A stretch of DNA of 64,000 bases from Brevundimonas viscosa (lineage in GTDB: Bacteria; Pseudomonadota; Alphaproteobacteria; Caulobacterales; Caulobacteraceae). A program made the position numbers and the translations under genes. The stretch spans positions 124,001-188,000 of the forward strand of contig NZ_FOZV01000002.1 of assembly GCF_900116065.1 (NCBI RefSeq). Direction: 5' to 3'. Below, in pieces: positions 18,506 to 27,924 of this stretch. The notes under the pieces are model-generated. The model ran no database searches, was not told where the DNA came from, and saw only the letters and a program-made list of their open reading frames with translations. Each line of letters opens with the position of its first letter. Positions within the stretch are counted from its first letter, which is position 1.

Positions 18506-18519
18506 TTGATCCAGATCAG
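18506..18519 (+). promoter_or_regulatory. FNR/FixK-type box
   Basis: TTGATCCAGATCAG has nine of ten defined positions. It begins 16 bp after the DUF302 stop and ends 53 bp before the ABC ATPase ATG at 18573, the same spacing as the other boxes. Confidence 0.6.
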
Positions 18520-18572
18520 GGGCCGCCGGGCGGGGCTCTGGCAACCTGCGCGCGATCAAGGGAGATCGGCGC

Positions 18573-19351
<779 letters not shown>

Positions 19352-19355
<4 letters not shown>

Positions 19356-21733
19356 TCCCCTGGCCGGCATGGATGGGGGCGCTGGACCGCATGCTGGTTC
19401 GCGACCTTTGGCGCATGAAGGGACAGGCGCTGACCATCGCCTTCGTCATCGCCGGCGGCGTGGCCGTGCATCTGCTCGCCGCCGGCATGCTCAGCTCGCT
19501 GCAGGCGACCCGCGACGCCTACTACGACCGCAACCGCTTCGCCGACGTCTGGGCGCCGGTGGTCCGGGCTCCGGAACATCTGCTGCCGGACATCCGCGCC
19601 GTCGACGGCGTCCAGACCGCCGCGGTGCGAATCCGCGTTCCGGCGCTGTTCGAGCCGCCCGGGACCGTCGCGCCATCGACGGGCGAGGTTCTGTCCATTC
19701 CGGACGAGGGGGAGGCGACCCTCAACCGGCTTCATCTGGTCCGCGGCCGTCTGCCGGTCTCCGGCCGCAGCGACGAGGCGGTGGCGCTGCAGGCCTTCGC
19801 GGATGCGCATCGGCTTGAGATCGGCCGGGTTCTGCCGGTCACCTTGCGCGGCGGACGTCGAAATCTCGTCGTCGGAACCGCGCTGTCCCCGGAACACGTC
19901 TACGCCATCGGCCCGGGCCAGTTCGTCCCGGACGACCGGTTGTACGGGGTGCTGTGGATGCGCCGCAGCGCGCTCGCGGAGGCGGTCGACCAGGACCAGG
20001 CTTTCAACGAGGCGGTGGTGCGGCTCTCCCGCGACGCTTCCGAGCCCGCCGTGATCGCGGACCTCGATCGCCTGCTGGCGCCCTACGGCGCGCCCGGCGC
20101 CTACGGCCGCAAGGAGCAGATCTCGGACGCCTTCGTGTCGAGCGAGATCGACCAGCTGACCACCATGGGGCGGGTGTTGCCGCCGGTGTTCCTGCTGGTG
20201 GCCGCCTTCCTGGTCAATGTGGTGATCACCCGACTGATCGCCGTGCAGCGCTCCGGAATCGGCCTGCTCAAGGCGTTCGGCTACCGCGACCGGGACGTGG
20301 TCGCCCACTATCTCAAGCTGGTCTGCGTCGTGGCCGCGGTCGGGGTGCTCATCGGCGGCGCCGCCGGGACCTGGTTCGGGCGGTCCATGGCCGAGATGTA
20401 CCGGGAGTACTACCGATTCCCCTACCTGCTGTTCGAGGCGAATCCGGCCGACTATGTGGTCGTCATCGCCGTCGCCGCCGCGACCACCCTGGGCGGCGCC
20501 GCCCTGGCGGTGCGGCGCGCAGCCGCCCTGCGACCCGCCGAGTCGATGACGCCGGCCACGCCGCCCGACTTCTCCCGGGCCGCCGGCGGGCGCATCACCC
20601 GTATGAAGGTGCTCGACCAGCAGACCCGCATGATCCTCCGCCAGATCATCCGCTGGCCCGGTCGGGCGGCCCTGACGGTGGCGGGGGTGGCGGCCTCGGG
20701 GGCGCTGCTGATCGGCAGTCTGTCGATGCTCGACGCCATCGAGGTGATGATCGGGTCCAGCTTCGACGTCTCCAACCCGCACGACGTCTCGGTGACCCTG
20801 GTCGAGCCCCGCTCCCGATCCGCCCTGTTCAGCCTCGCCCGCGAGCCCGGCGTGCTGGAGGCCGAGCCGTTCCGCACCGTCGCCGTGCGGCTGCGCCACG
20901 GGCCGCACGAGGAGCGCACGGCGATCACGGGCGCCCCGCTTGACGGAACCCTGTCACGGCTCGTCGACCGCGATGACCGGCCGGTCGACCCGCCGCCCGG
21001 CGGGCTGGTGCTGTCGAGCGACCTCGCGGCAAAGCTCGGAGTCGAGCCGGGCGACCGGGTCGAGGCGCAGGTCACCGAAGGACGCCGGCCGTTGCTGAAT
21101 CTGCCGGTGACCGCGGTGGTCGACAGCTACGTCGGCTCCGGGGCCCGGATGCAGCTGGAGGATCTGAACCGCGCGCTGGGCGAGGGGCCGCTGATCTCGG
21201 GCGCCTGGCTGGGGGTCGACTCCGAGCGGACCGACGACCTCTACGCCAGGCTCAAGGCCGCGCCGACGGTGGTCGGCGTCGGCCTGCAGGACGAGGCGGT
21301 GCGGCGGCTGGCGGAACTGATCGACGAGAACCTCGGCGTCGCCATCTTCACCTACGTCGGCTTCGCCAGCCTGATCGCCGCCGGGGTGGTCTACAACACG
21401 ATCCGGATCTCCTTCGCCGAACGGAGCCGGGAGCTGGCCTCGCTGCGGGTTCTCGGCTTCTCGCGCGCCGACGTCTCCTACATCCTGCTGGGCGAGGTGG
21501 TGGTGCTGACGCTCGTCGCCCTGCCGCTCGGCGCCGCGGCGGGCGCGGCCCTGGCCTGGTACCTGGCCCACGCGATGAGCTCCGACCTGTTCCGCCTGCC
21601 GTTCGCCGTCTCGCCGGCCACCTTCGGCCTGGCCGGAGCGATGGTGCTGGCGATCACGGTCGCCGCCGGGCTGCTGGTGCGGTTGCAGATCGACCGGCTG
21701 GATCTCGCCAGCGCGTTGAAGACGGGGGAATGA
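19352..21733 (+). CDS. ABC transporter permease with two FtsX domains
   Basis: This 793-residue membrane protein has a first helix at about residues 27-49, a large periplasmic domain, three helices (about 273-390) forming the first FtsX module, a second N-terminal helix near 440-460 ([20 protein letters not shown]), another periplasmic domain, and a final three-helix FtsX module (about 665-785). This duplicated layout is that of large type VII ABC permeases, which do mechanical work on envelope proteins or lipids or drive a periplasmic adaptor. The GTG start overlaps the ATPase stop. The following HlyD gene suggests an export role; the cargo is unknown. Confidence 0.88.
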
Positions 21734-21734
21734 G

Positions 21735-22929
21735 ATGACGAAGCTCGGTACGCCGAAGCTTTCCTTCCGGACGGTGTTCTGGACGCTGGTCGGCCTTGGA
21801 CTGGCGGGCCTGCTCGCGCTCGCCTTTCGGCCCGGTGGACGTCGCCGAGGTCACCCGGGGGCCGCTCGCCGTGACGATCCGGGATGAGGCGCGCACGCGC
21901 GTCCGCGACGTCTACCTGGTCTCCGCGCCGGTCGCGGGGCGGCTGCTGCGCGTCGGCAACCGGGCGGGGGAACGGGTGGAGGCGGGAGCCGTGGTTGCGG
22001 TGATCCAGCCGGCGTCGGCGGTGTTCCTGGACGACCGCTCGCGTGGCGAAAGCCAGGCCGCGGTGCGCGCCGCGGAGGCGGCCCTCGCGCTGGCCCGGGC
22101 CGAACTCGAACAGGCGGAGAGCCAGCTGGCCTGGGCGCGCACGGAGGCGCAGCGCGCCGAGACCCTGTTCGCCAGCGCCGTCGCCTCGCAGAGCGCCCTC
22201 GATCGCGCCCGGCTGGAGCTGCGCACCGCCGCCGCCGCCCTCGACCACGCCCGCGCCGGGGTGAGCGTGCGCCAGGCCAACCTCGAGGCCGCCCGCGTCC
22301 GTCTCGTCGACCCCTCCGCGGGGAGCGCCTCGACGCGCACGGTGTCGATCCGGGCCCCCGCCTCGGGCCGGGTCCTGCGGGTGCTGCAGGAGAGCGAAGC
22401 CGTCGTCACACAAGGGGCGCCGCTGATGGAGATCGGCGATCCGGGCGACATCGAGATCGTCGCCGACTTGCTGTCCTCCGACGCCGCACGAGTAAGCGTC
22501 GGCGCGCCGGTCATCATCGACTCCTGGGGAGGTCCGCCTCTTCGGGGCCGGGTGCGCGCGATCGAGCCGGCCGGCTTCCTGAAGGTCTCCGCCCTGGGGG
22601 TGGAGGAGCAGCGGGTCAATGTGATCATCGATCCGGACGACCCGCCGGCGGCGTGGCGCGCGGTAGGTCACGCCTATCGGGTCGAGGCGGGGGTGACGGT
22701 GTGGAGCGCGGACTCCGTGCTCCGCGTCCCCGTCGGCAGTCTGTTCCGCGATGGCGGACGCTGGGCCGTGTTCCGGGTGGAAGGCGGACGCGCGCGGCTC
22801 ACGCCCGTCGGGATCGGTCAGAGCGATGGCGAGCTGACCGAGGTCCGGTCCGGTCTCGAGGCCGGACAGCGCGTGGTCGTCTATCCCGGCCAGGCGGTCT
22901 CCGACGGCGGCCGCGTCCGGCCGCGGTGA
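21735..22929 (+). CDS. HlyD-family periplasmic adaptor, frameshifted near the N-terminus
   Basis: From ATG 21735 the frame encodes a basic start and a membrane anchor (FRTVFWTLVGLGLAGLLALA) that ends in AFRP and then runs out of family similarity. From 21835 the neighbouring frame continues exactly as expected with VDVAEVTRGPLAVTIRDEAR, two lipoyl halves (VSAPVAGRLLRVGNRAGERV and IRAPASGRVLRVLQESEAVV), a long helical hairpin (about residues 100-165) and a barrel domain. One extra G at 21834-21835 explains the break; without it the protein is about 397 residues. The conserved body is intact from 21835. An internal TTG at 21796 could give a version without anchor. It ends the ABC exporter operon. 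Confidence 0.8.
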
Positions 22930-22961
22930 GGCCGGGCCCCATCGGCGGACGCCGCGGACAG

Positions 22962-23837
22962 TCACCCGGCCGCTTCACCGGCAGGGGCTTGTGCCCGGGC
23001 GAGGTGCGCGGGGACGTGGGAGAGCAGGAGCGGCCGGGGCGCGCCGGCGAGGAACGAGCGGGTGACGCCGCCGAAGATGCGCTCGAGGGTCGGCGAGCGA
23101 CTGTAGCCGCCGAGGACGATCAGGCCGGCGTCGAGATCCCCGGCGACGGCGGCGATGGTCTCGGCGACCGTGGCCGACCCTGAGGTCGTCCACTGCACCG
23201 CAGCCTTGACGCCGCGCTCCCGCAGGCTCGTCGTGAGGTCCTCGACACCTTCGAGCGAGGCCGCGTCGTCGACCACCAGAATCGTCGCCGATCCGGCCGT
23301 GCGGATGAGGGGCAGGGCGTCCTCGACGGCGCGCCGCGCGGCCGGACTGCCGTTCCAGCAGATCAGGACAGGCCCGTGCACAGACGACTCCGCGTCGGAC
23401 GGAAGGATCAGGACCGGCCGCCCCGAGGCGATCAGGAGCCGCTCCGCCGTCAGGGCGTCCGGCTGGTCATGCAGCTTCGGATGGCCGACCACGAACAGGT
23501 CGCCGGCCCGGGTCGGCGGGAGGGACGCTGCGCCGTCATCCCACGTCGGCCGGAAATCCACGGGCACGCCGGCTGCGCCGACGGCGCGGACGAAGGCCAG
23601 CCGCGCCTCCGTGCTCAGCCCGGCCTCGGCGGCGGCCTGGTGCTCGAAGACCTCGTGCATGGGGCCGGCCCCCCGCGCGAAGGTCTCGGCCGGGGAGGGG
23701 GAGGGACGACGAAGGACCCACAGGGCCACCAGCCCCGCATCCAGACGCCGGGCGAGGGCGGCGGCGGTCCGGGCGAGACGCTCGCCCTCGGGCGAGGCGT
23801 CGGCAACGGCCAGTAGCCGGCGGATGTGGTGCGACAT
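22962..23837 (-). CDS. Universal stress protein, tandem UspA type
   Basis: This 291-residue protein has two UspA halves. The first begins IRRLLAVADASPEGERLART; the second begins GPVLICWNGSPAARRAVEDA and ends in the nucleotide-binding-like signature LIVLGGYSRSPTLERIFGG then VTRSFL. It is the second tandem Usp in the low-oxygen region and is only distantly similar to the one at 7839. The ATG at 23837 has AGGAGG at about eight bases and is chosen over upstream in-frame codons. Two FNR-type boxes lie in the gap before it; the one at 23887 is 49 bp away. Confidence 0.9.
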   Translation of the reverse strand: MSHHIRRLLAVADASPEGERLARTAAALARRLDAGLVALWVLRRPSPSPAETFARGAGPMHEVFEHQAAAEAGLSTEARLAFVRAVGAAGVPVDFRPTWDDGAASLPPTRAGDLFVVGHPKLHDQPDALTAERLLIASGRPVLILPSDAESSVHGPVLICWNGSPAARRAVEDALPLIRTAGSATILVVDDAASLEGVEDLTTSLRERGVKAAVQWTTSGSATVAETIAAVAGDLDAGLIVLGGYSRSPTLERIFGGVTRSFLAGAPRPLLLSHVPAHLARAQAPAGEAAG

Positions 23838-23886
23838 GCGAGGCCTCCTGTCGCCCGAATTTTGTCCGCCGCCGCGGTAGCGCGCC

Positions 23887-23900
23887 TTGATCAGGCGCAA
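23887..23900 (-). promoter_or_regulatory. Degenerate FNR/FixK-type box
   Basis: The plus strand reads TTGATCAGGCGCAA; eight of ten defined positions match. It lies 49 bp before the universal stress protein start on the minus strand. The position supports it more than the sequence does. Confidence 0.45.
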
Positions 23901-23923
23901 GGCGCACCGGCCCGGCCGGCGGA

Positions 23924-23937
23924 TTGATCCCGGTCAA
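23924..23937 (+). promoter_or_regulatory. FNR/FixK-type box
   Basis: TTGATCCCGGTCAA has nine of ten defined positions and ends 46 bp before the ATG of the 49-residue membrane protein at 23984. Together with the box at 23887 it makes a pair serving the two divergent genes. Confidence 0.6.
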
Positions 23938-23983
23938 GGCCGGCTTCCGGAGCTCCGCCATTCTAGCCGGGTTGGAGGCCGTC

Positions 23984-24133
23984 ATGCTCAACGAGACCTA
24001 TGCCGTCGCCCTGGCGATCGTCGCCTTTCTCCTCACCTTCCTCGTGCCCGTGCGCGGGGTCTCTGTTCTGGGCCCGCGCCCGTTGAGGCGACTCCGCGCC
24101 GGTCTGGCTCGGGTTCACATCCGGCGTCGGTAG
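23984..24133 (+). CDS. Small single-helix membrane protein
   Basis: This 49-residue peptide has a short N-terminus (MLNETY), one strongly hydrophobic helix (AVALAIVAFLLTFLVPV, about residues 7-23) and an arginine-rich tail with eight Arg in the last 22 residues. The charge pattern predicts N-out, C-in topology. GGAGG lies five bases before the ATG. I do not recognise the family. The FNR-type box 46 bp upstream, in the usual place, is the best reason to believe it is expressed. It converges on sodC with a nine-base gap. Confidence 0.55.
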   Translation: MLNETYAVALAIVAFLLTFLVPVRGVSVLGPRPLRRLRAGLARVHIRRR

Positions 24134-24142
24134 CCGGCGTCG

Positions 24143-24715
24143 TCAGCCTCGTTCGAACACGCCGCAGGCGATCCGGTCGCCGCTGTCGCCGGAAGGGTCG
24201 GTGCGCTGGTCGTCCGCCGAGGCGTGGACCACGAAGGCGGAGCCGTCCGCGTCCAGCAACCCGTCGAACGCGCCCTCCAGACGGTATTCCAGCGTGCCTT
24301 GTCCATCCGCGCCGACGGTCAGGTTGGGCATGTCGCCCGCGTGCTGACCCTGCGGGTTCTCCAGCCCGTGCTGCGCGCCGGACGGGTTCCAGTGCCCGCC
24401 GGCGCTCTCGAACGCCGGCGGATCACACCGTCCGGTCATGTGGACATGGACACCGTGCTGCCCCGGCGCCAGGCCCTCGACGTTGAGCGTCAGCATGGTC
24501 TGGCCGTCCGTCGAGGTGGCGGTCGCCGTGCCCGCCGCCTCGCCGGCCGCAGTCCGCAGCACGGCGACGGCGCGCATGGCCGCCCCGGCGGCGGCAGGGG
24601 CGCCCGTGGCGGGCGTCGTGGCCGGCGCGTCGGCCGGTTCCTGCGGGCTTTCGGGCGATCCGCACGCCGCGAGCGCGAAGGTGAGCGTGGCGGCGGTGCA
24701 GGCGAACCTGATCAT
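24143..24715 (-). CDS. sodC: Superoxide dismutase [Cu-Zn], lipoprotein
   Basis: This 190-residue periplasmic enzyme converts superoxide to peroxide and oxygen. A lipoprotein signal ends in ALAAC, so Cys18 is probably lipidated. It is followed by an Ala/Pro/Thr-rich linker (about residues 19-48). The copper and zinc ligands are in GQHGVHVHMTGRCDPP, GGHWNPSGAQHG, HAGDMPN and the late VVHASADDQ; the disulfide cysteines are in GRCDPP and RIACGVF. The length is normal once the linker is allowed for. AGGAG is well placed before the ATG (24713-24715). The gene stands alone. Confidence 0.93.
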   Translation of the reverse strand: MIRFACTAATLTFALAACGSPESPQEPADAPATTPATGAPAAAGAAMRAVAVLRTAAGEAAGTATATSTDGQTMLTLNVEGLAPGQHGVHVHMTGRCDPPAFESAGGHWNPSGAQHGLENPQGQHAGDMPNLTVGADGQGTLEYRLEGAFDGLLDADGSAFVVHASADDQRTDPSGDSGDRIACGVFERG

Positions 24716-24848
24716 GGGAGCCTCCTGTTGTCGGTCGTCGACCCCTCAAGTGGCGAGGGGCGCGATCCGTTCCGTACACCGCGTCGGACGACTTGCCCGA
24801 TCAGCGACGGAGGGGCAGACGAGGGCTGATCACATGGTGAGGCGACCC

Positions 24849-25196
24849 ATGCTCCCGACCCTTTACGGCATCCCCAACTGCGACACGGTGAAGAAGGCGC
24901 GCGTGTGGCTGGACCAGCACGGCGTCGCCTACGGCTTCCATGACTACAAGAAGCTCGGCATCGACCCGGCGACGCTCGCCGACTGGGTCGCCGCCCACGG
25001 CTGGGAGACGGTGCTGAACCGGGCCGGCACGACCTTCCGCGGCCTGCCGCCCGAAGCGAAGGCCGACCTCGACGCCGGCAAGGCCATCGAGCTGATGCTG
25101 GCCCAGCCGTCGATGATCAAGCGCCCGGTGCTGGAGGTCGACGGCCGCACGACAGTCGGCTTCAAGCCGGAGGTCTATGCGGCCGTGTTCGCCTGA
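24849..25196 (+). CDS. ArsC/Spx-like (YffB family) reductase
   Basis: This protein of about 115 residues has the ArsC/Spx thioredoxin-like fold: LYGIPNCDTVKKARVWLDQH with the single active-site Cys10, VAYGFHDYKKLGI, and the basic IKRPVLEVDG motif that in ArsC contributes the anion-binding arginine. Members related to YffB are thought to use glutathione, but their substrates are unclear, and arsenate reduction is not certain. A start at 24834 (five residues longer) is possible; 24849 has GAGG six bases before it. The stop abuts the stop of the convergent GH3 gene as TGATCA. Confidence 0.85.
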   Translation: MLPTLYGIPNCDTVKKARVWLDQHGVAYGFHDYKKLGIDPATLADWVAAHGWETVLNRAGTTFRGLPPEAKADLDAGKAIELMLAQPSMIKRPVLEVDGRTTVGFKPEVYAAVFA

Positions 25197-27476
25197 TCAG
25201 CGCGTCAGGGTGAAGCGGACGGGCTCGCCGGCCTCGGCGCTGGGCGCCAGCCAGACATCGAACTCGCCCGGCTCGACCGTCGGCCGCAGATCGGCGCCCA
25301 GGAACAGCAGATCGTCGAACTTCAGCGGCAGCGAGACCTCGACCGAACCGCCCGCCGGCACGACGGCCCGCCGGAAGCCCTTCAGCAGGCGCACGGGCTG
25401 GGTGATCGTGGCCGCCCGGTCCCGGATGTACAGTTGCACCACTTCCTCGGCCGGCCGCTCGCCGACATTGGTCAGGGTGACGCTGGCGGTCAGCTCGCCG
25501 TTCCACGGCATGGTCGACGACGACAGCCGCACCGGCGAGTACTGCACGGGCGAATAGGTCAGGCCGTGGCCGAAGGGATAGAGGGCGTCGTTGCCGGTCT
25601 CGCGGAACTGCGCCTTGAAGCCCTCGTCGCGTGAGGCGGCCGGCCGCCCCGTATTCTTGTGCGCGTAGTAGAAGGGCGACTGGCCCGAGAAGTGCGGGAA
25701 GCTGACCGGCAGGCGGCCAGTCGGGGCGTGGTCGCCGAACAGGACGTCGGCCACCGCGTTGCCGGTCTCCGAGCCGAGGAACCAGGTGACCAGGATGGCG
25801 CGCGCGTCCTTCACCGCGCCCGACAGCTCCATGGCCCGCCCGTTGCGCAGCAGGACCACCACCGGCTTGCCGGTCGCGGCCACGGCCTCGGCCAGGGCCA
25901 GCTGGGGCTCGGGAATGCCGATGTCGACGCGTGACTGGGCTTCGGCCGACATGTTCTGGCTTTCGCCCACGGCCAGCAGCACGACGTCGGCCTGCGACGC
26001 TGCGATCACCGCCGCCTCGATGCCGCCCTCCAGCGGCGTCTCGACGTTCGAGCCCTTCACCACCGTCAGGCTGGAGCCGTCGCCCAAGGCGGCGCGAAGG
26101 CCCTGCTCAAGCGATACGGCGAGGTCCGGATCCTTGAAGATCGACCACGGTCCGAACAGGTCGACACGGTCGTCGCCAAACGGGCCGATCAGGGCGTAGC
26201 GCTTGCCGGTCTTCGGCAGCGGCAGCAGGCCGCCGTCATTCTTGACCATGACGATCGACTTGCGCCCGGCCTCGCGGGCGAGGGCGAGGTGCTCGCGGCT
26301 GCCGGTGACCCGCGCCTCCAGCCGCACGTCCGAACCGCGGTAGGGATTTTCGAACAGCCCCAGGGCCGCCTTGGTCATCAGCACCCGGCGCACCGCCTCA
26401 TCGACCCGCTCCACCGGCACGTCGCCCGACTGCACCAGCCCCGGGATGTGCTCCATGTAGAGGCCGCTCTTCATCGACATGTCGACGCCCGCCATCAGGG
26501 CGATGCGCGCCGCGTCACGACCGTCGGCGGCGAAGCCGTGCGCGATCAGTTCCTGCTCCGAGGTGTAGTCCGAGACCACGAAGCCGGCGAAGCCCCACTC
26601 GCCGTGCAGCAGGTCGGTGAGCAGCCATTTGTTGCCGCTGGTCGGCACGCCGTTCAGGTCGTTGAAGGCGCTCATGATCGACAGCGCCCCGGCGTCGATC
26701 GCGGCCTTGAACGGCGGCAGGTAGACCGAGCGCAGCTCCAGCTCGCTCATGTCGGTGGAGTTGTAGTCCAGGCCCGCCTCGGCCGCGCCGTAGGCGGCGA
26801 AATGCTTGGCGGTGGCGAGCAAGGACGACCAGTGCTTCAGGTCGTCCCCCTGGAAGCCCCGGGTGCGGGCGGCTGCGAACAGGTTGCCCAGCAGCACGTC
26901 CTCGCCGGCGCCCTCGACCACCCGGCCCCAGCGCTGGTCCCGGCCGATGTCGACCATCGGGGCGTAGGTCTGATGCACCCCCGCCGCGCCGCCCTCGACC
27001 GCGGCCGCCCTGGCGGTGCGCTCGGCCAGGTCGAGATCCCAGCTGGCGGCCTCGCCCAGCGGCACCGGGAAGGTCGTCTTCAGCCCGTGGACGACGTCGG
27101 CGGCGAACAGCAGTGGAATGCCCAGCCGGCTCTCCCGCACCGCCAGATCCTGCACGAAGCGCGTGGTTTTCGCCCCCACGCCGTTGAACAGGGCGCCGAT
27201 CCGGCCGGCCCGGATGTCGGCCGCGGTTTGCTCCTGGTTCGAATCGAGCGTGTCGCCGGGGTTCACCCCTTCCGGCCGCCAGCGGAACGGATCGTTCTGC
27301 AGGTTCAGCTGTCCGGCCTTCTCCTCGATGGTCATGCGGGCGATCAGGTCGTCGACACGCGCTAGGTTGTCCCGCGCCTGCGCCGCCGCCATCCGCGGCG
27401 CCAGCATCAGCCCGGCCGTTAGCGCGCCTCCGGCCAGCAGCAGACGACGGGTCGGGACGAAGGGCGTATGGCGCAT
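25197..27476 (-). CDS. bglX: Beta-glucosidase, glycoside hydrolase family 3 (BglX-like)
   Basis: This protein of about 759 residues hydrolyses beta-glucosides in the periplasm. It begins with a twin-arginine-like signal (TRRLLLAGGALTAGL, cleavage after AAA). The GH3 N-terminal barrel includes GIPLLFAADVVHGLKTTFP and the nucleophile region FAGFVVSDYTSEQE; the C-terminal GH3 domain has RNGRAMELS and NPYRGSDVRL; a fibronectin type III-like domain closes the protein. The length agrees with BglX. The start at 27476 is chosen because the signal peptide begins there; in-frame codons at 27491 and 27500 lie across the LacI-type palindrome. That palindrome suggests sugar-dependent repression. Confidence 0.92.
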   Translation of the reverse strand: MRHTPFVPTRRLLLAGGALTAGLMLAPRMAAAQARDNLARVDDLIARMTIEEKAGQLNLQNDPFRWRPEGVNPGDTLDSNQEQTAADIRAGRIGALFNGVGAKTTRFVQDLAVRESRLGIPLLFAADVVHGLKTTFPVPLGEAASWDLDLAERTARAAAVEGGAAGVHQTYAPMVDIGRDQRWGRVVEGAGEDVLLGNLFAAARTRGFQGDDLKHWSSLLATAKHFAAYGAAEAGLDYNSTDMSELELRSVYLPPFKAAIDAGALSIMSAFNDLNGVPTSGNKWLLTDLLHGEWGFAGFVVSDYTSEQELIAHGFAADGRDAARIALMAGVDMSMKSGLYMEHIPGLVQSGDVPVERVDEAVRRVLMTKAALGLFENPYRGSDVRLEARVTGSREHLALAREAGRKSIVMVKNDGGLLPLPKTGKRYALIGPFGDDRVDLFGPWSIFKDPDLAVSLEQGLRAALGDGSSLTVVKGSNVETPLEGGIEAAVIAASQADVVLLAVGESQNMSAEAQSRVDIGIPEPQLALAEAVAATGKPVVVLLRNGRAMELSGAVKDARAILVTWFLGSETGNAVADVLFGDHAPTGRLPVSFPHFSGQSPFYYAHKNTGRPAASRDEGFKAQFRETGNDALYPFGHGLTYSPVQYSPVRLSSSTMPWNGELTASVTLTNVGERPAEEVVQLYIRDRAATITQPVRLLKGFRRAVVPAGGSVEVSLPLKFDDLLFLGADLRPTVEPGEFDVWLAPSAEAGEPVRFTLTR

Positions 27477-27490
27477 TGTAACCGGTTCCA
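27477..27490 (-). promoter_or_regulatory. LacI-family-type operator before bglX
   Basis: TGTAACCGGTTCCA is a 14-bp near-palindrome (one mismatch) that fits the LacI-family pattern TGnnAnCGnTnnCA. It directly precedes the preferred bglX ATG. Closely similar sites occur at 30105 and 44815. Confidence 0.5.
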
Positions 27491-27563
27491 TTGACGACAT
27501 GGCAGCACTAGCGGCGGCGGCCGGCCAAGCCTACCCCCGGCCGTTCACAAGGCGTTGCTCGCC

Positions 27564-27923
27564 CTATGGCGCGCGGCGGCGCAGGAAGTCGATCACCGCC
27601 GCCCGTTCGCTTGCCGGGCCGCCCTGATAGGGCATGGCCGTGCCCGGAACGGCGGCCTCGGGATCCTCGAGAAACTGCGCGAGCGTCGCCGCGTCCCAGG
27701 TCAGGCCCCGACGGCCCGCCTCGCGCAGGGCCGGGGAGTAGGCGAAACCCTCCGCCGTTCCCGCGCGCCGGCCGAACACGCCGTGCAGGCTCGGGGCGAC
27801 CGACTGCGAATCGTCAGGCCGAAGCGAGTGGCAGCCGGCGCAGCGCTGGAAGGCCCGCTCCCCGGGATCGCGAGCCTGCGGCGGAACCGCCAGGGCCGCC
27901 AGCATGATCAGCAGGATCGCCAC
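27564..27923 (-). CDS. Class I cytochrome c
   Basis: This 119-residue protein has a short signal (AILLIMLAALAVPPQA), one heme-binding motif CAGCH (about residues 28-32) and the sixth-ligand methionine in GTAMPYQGG. These are the marks of a small periplasmic electron carrier. It starts at a GTG immediately after the stop of the Vgb-like gene, which is therefore in the same transcript. Pairs of this kind suggest that the propeller protein and the cytochrome take part in one periplasmic redox or sensory process, but the electron donor is not evident. The ATG at 27905 would cut the signal short. Confidence 0.9.
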   Translation of the reverse strand: MAILLIMLAALAVPPQARDPGERAFQRCAGCHSLRPDDSQSVAPSLHGVFGRRAGTAEGFAYSPALREAGRRGLTWDAATLAQFLEDPEAAVPGTAMPYQGGPASERAAVIDFLRRRAP

Positions 27924-27924
27924 G

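Noticed and set aside
24849..25196. Calling the ArsC/Spx-like protein an arsenate reductase of an ars operon.
   Set aside because: There is no ars neighbour, and the sequence is closer to the YffB type; the ArsR at 17765 is 7 kb away in a different unit.
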